From the NCBI RefSeq assembly GCF_009730915.1, contig NC_052489.1, positions 30,497,916 through 30,561,915 on the forward strand: 64,000 nucleotides of DNA. Direction: 5' to 3'. The position numbers and the translations under genes were made by a program. Positions 61,575 through 64,000 of this stretch are shown here, piece after piece (positions within the stretch are counted from its first letter, which is position 1; the number at the start of each line of letters is the position of its first letter). The notes beneath the pieces are model-generated. The model saw nothing but the letters and a program-made list of their open reading frames with translations, did no database searches and was not told where the DNA came from. The stretch is from Dioscorea cayenensis subsp. rotundata. Its lineage: Eukaryota > Streptophyta > Magnoliopsida > Dioscoreales > Dioscoreaceae.

Positions 61575-63265
61575 GTTTTTGTTCTTTTAACATTTTTGAA
61601 AAGTTGGATAAACCACTATATTAATAAAAGATAACACCTACCACTAGATGTGGTAAGGATACAATCGAAACCCCAACCAAAAGGTACAACTAAAGACCAA
61701 CAAAACAGGAAAACGAGTAACAACAGTCCTCCTCAAGGCCATATGCAACAAGGCACCTATCCCTCGACCGTGTCATGAACCTCCTCAACAGGCTGGGTCG
61801 CACCACGAACCACACCGTTGGGCCCCAAGAACTCCAAGCTCCTCCGAATAGAGGTGATGTTCTCATCAACCTTCTCTCTAACTTTGTCGTCGACTTCCTT
61901 TTCAATAAATAGCCCACTAGCAGGCTCATGTTCAGGCCCAGATTCACGGGATCTAGCAATCCCCTCATCAGTTTTAATCCCATGCGCTTGGCCCACATTA
62001 CGGCCCACATCACAAAGAAGCAAGGGATCTCCAGGTTCGAATTCATTCTGGGCCGAACTGACTTGGCCCAGGATCCAATCCGAAACCACACAAATAATTG
62101 GGTCCTTTATAACACGGGACCCAACATTCCCAGCATCACATGCGGCTCCCCGTTTAGCCAGCATAAGTCTCACGTGAGAAATCTTTCCCCGTCGTTCATC
62201 CGCAAGGCTAGGAGAAACCTTGGACACCTTAGAGCTGCCACCTGTCTCTATCGGATTATGGACCACCCAATGCTCGACACGTCGAGCTCTCGACGATCGA
62301 GCCTCCAAACGTGCCAGCCCATCTCGCTCGGGCGTCCGAGCCCGTGCACGACCAACGGGTCCCCCCCGAGCATCGCGTTGACCATCAGTCCAACTCCCCG
62401 GTGACCTCCGATGAACCTGCACCGTTGCTTGATCCATGTGGGAGCAGCGCTCCACCACAACCCCACCATTATCACCACCGCAAGCAGCCAAACCAGGCTC
62501 CTTCGATGTAGGCCTATCACGATCACTGTGGGAGCAGAGCTCCACCACAATATCCTTCGCCAAGTGGCACTATCAAGGTCACCCGGCACGGACCAGCGTC
62601 CCCAGTTCGACCGGGCGGGAGCTAAGCTCAACCTGCCCCTTATCCCACGACGATAATCTATTCTTCCCTCGAATCCCAACTCTTTTTCTCATCTTTTTCT
62701 TACCAAGAAGAACAACGATAGGGCAAGCACACTCCTTCATTTGCTTGCCCATCTCCTCCGGCGGGATATCACGAGTGAACATCTGCTCCTCCATGGCTCC
62801 ATCCCTCGATCCACTCACCCACTTCGCCTCAGACCATACCCGCTTCTGTTTAACAGCTCTTCCCTGCAGTAAGCAATGCCCATCAAGTCGACGCTCAGAC
62901 ATTTGGGACTACAGCATTTCAACTCCGGCATGAGAGCCAGGCTCCACCGTTGCCGGTTGGACCTCTACCAAGCTACCTTGATTGCCGGTATGGGAGCAAA
63001 GCTCGACCACTGCCGTCGTCAAAAGCAGCAACTCACTATCATCACCTGGAGCCACTTGATGATACATCATCTCCTCCTCGTCCTAAGAAACTGCTCTAAC
63101 AAAACCAACAGCCCATTTTCCTCCTCCGCCTCATCACCAAACGTCCAGGGAAAACCTTTGACTTTAGCATGAGCGGAAGACAAGATACCAACTGGAGCAA
63201 AGAAACCTAATCCATCCGGCGAGAAGCAAAGGCGAACGTCACCCTGCATCTTCCCCTATCCTCCT
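61575..63265 (-). mobile_element. LINE-derived non-autonomous element (unusual leader joined to LINE tail)
   Basis: Read on the minus strand it opens with an ATG frame (63067-63249, MQGDVRLCFSPDGLGFFAP). It then has a degenerate series of VVELCSH-type motifs (near 63000, 62530 and 62450), and an open frame 61757-62563 that ends VDENITSIRRSLEFLGP. That ending matches the terminal IEDTIAFVRRNLEFVGP of LINE copy 1. The 3' end is GTGGTTTATCCAACTTTTC plus an A-rich run, like other LINE tails here. No endonuclease or reverse transcriptase lies between. The leader could be LINE ORF1, but I do not recognise its domain. Confidence 0.55.
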
Positions 63266-64000
63266 CCGTCTAATTACCCAAAAAATTTTATTCAAATAAG
63301 TAAAAGACTATATAGTCCTTTTCAAAACCAACACACAAAAGATGGTCATTTGAAAAATTTGTCATTCAAACCATAAATAAATCATGTAAGAATTTATCAT
63401 TCTCATTGTGCCATCCCATGAATGATCAATCTTTAACCTTGATTATTTTTCTCTTTTTTAACCTTGAAAAAAGATAACTGTTACCATATTTTCATAGTTG
63501 GTAATCAAACATTTTAACCCAACTCTATGACTCTGCCCAATATCAATTGATATTTCATGTCTAAGCACAGATCCTCTTGCAACTTTATGCTTTCTAATTT
63601 TCTCAAACAATAACTATCAAAATCATTAACTTTAATGAAACCATCATGAATAACATGGCAAACGTTTTTAACTCATTTGATATCCAAGTACCAAATGTCT
63701 CCATTCACTTCATGATAATAACAAAAGCCTACAATAAAGTTTAATCGGTCACATTCAACTAAATATATATATATATATATATATCCATAATTTACTTACC
63801 TTTGCTTGTTTCTTTTATTGTTGAATAGTTAATACATCATTTGTAAATAATAATAATAATAACAACATAAAAAAGAATTCAGAGGCAATGCATCCAAGGA
63901 CCACATTGCAAACTTTATAAAAAGCAAAAGAAGAAAGACAGCATTCCTAACAAAATATTAGTAGCCTGAAAAACCACTCAATCAATCCAGTGGGCAAGTG
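63266..64000. other. AT-rich right edge
   Basis: No gene recognised. Contains a TA microsatellite at about 63762-63785 and an AAT run near 63847-63860. Confidence 0.5.

Noticed and set aside
62248-62933. Overlapping long frames on both strands in the LINE-derived element
   Set aside because: Local high GC opens several frames at once; only the minus frame ending RRSLEFLGP shares sequence with a known LINE tail.

Overview
The window is nuclear DNA of a flowering plant. It has multi-exon genes with GT-AG introns, AT-rich intergenic DNA, plant-type LINEs and SINEs, a cytosolic ribosomal protein gene with telo-box and site II promoter motifs, and plant-type soluble epoxide hydrolases. GC-rich first exons next to AT-rich introns suggest a monocot, possibly yam-like, but the sequence does not prove this.

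Region 1 (1-6.6 kb) holds three housekeeping-type genes. A type-1 protein phosphatase runs on the + strand, cut by the left edge. It converges on Mediator subunit MED28 (- strand), and a two-exon MATE transporter (- strand) follows. MED28 intron 1 carries a SINE with target-site duplications. Region 2 (6.6-16 kb) is gene-poor: microsatellites, a short telomere-like tract and a 5'-truncated, decayed LINE. Region 3 (16-18.5 kb) is RPL18 (+ strand, five exons), followed by a second SINE of the same family.

Region 4 (19.3-53.6 kb) is the main feature: a minus-strand array of eight four-exon epoxide hydrolase genes (EH1-EH8), all with open exons, plus relics of at least two more. The genes other than EH1 fall into two sequence types. 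Type I is EH2, EH4 and EH7; type II is EH3, EH5, EH6 and EH8. Their order suggests that a type II-type I pair was multiplied and that some type I partners were later lost: an intron-only relic remains at 26.5 kb and a deletion junction at 42.9 kb. EH6 is a mosaic, with an EH3-like 5' part and an EH5-like last exon, and has Phe in place of the first lid catalytic Tyr. Because the gene flanks are themselves paralogous, several transposon insertions can be read against empty sites in sister copies.

Region 5 (53.6-64 kb) is repeat-dominated: a decayed LINE split by a solo LTR with perfect 5-bp target-site duplications, then a minus-strand LINE-derived element that appears to join an unusual leader to a LINE tail, then AT-rich DNA.

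The array would supply cytosolic alpha/beta-hydrolase enzymes that open epoxides, typically of fatty acids in cutin and defence lipid metabolism. No CRISPR array, operon or clearly new multi-gene system was seen. The most novel material is the birth, death and conversion history of the array.
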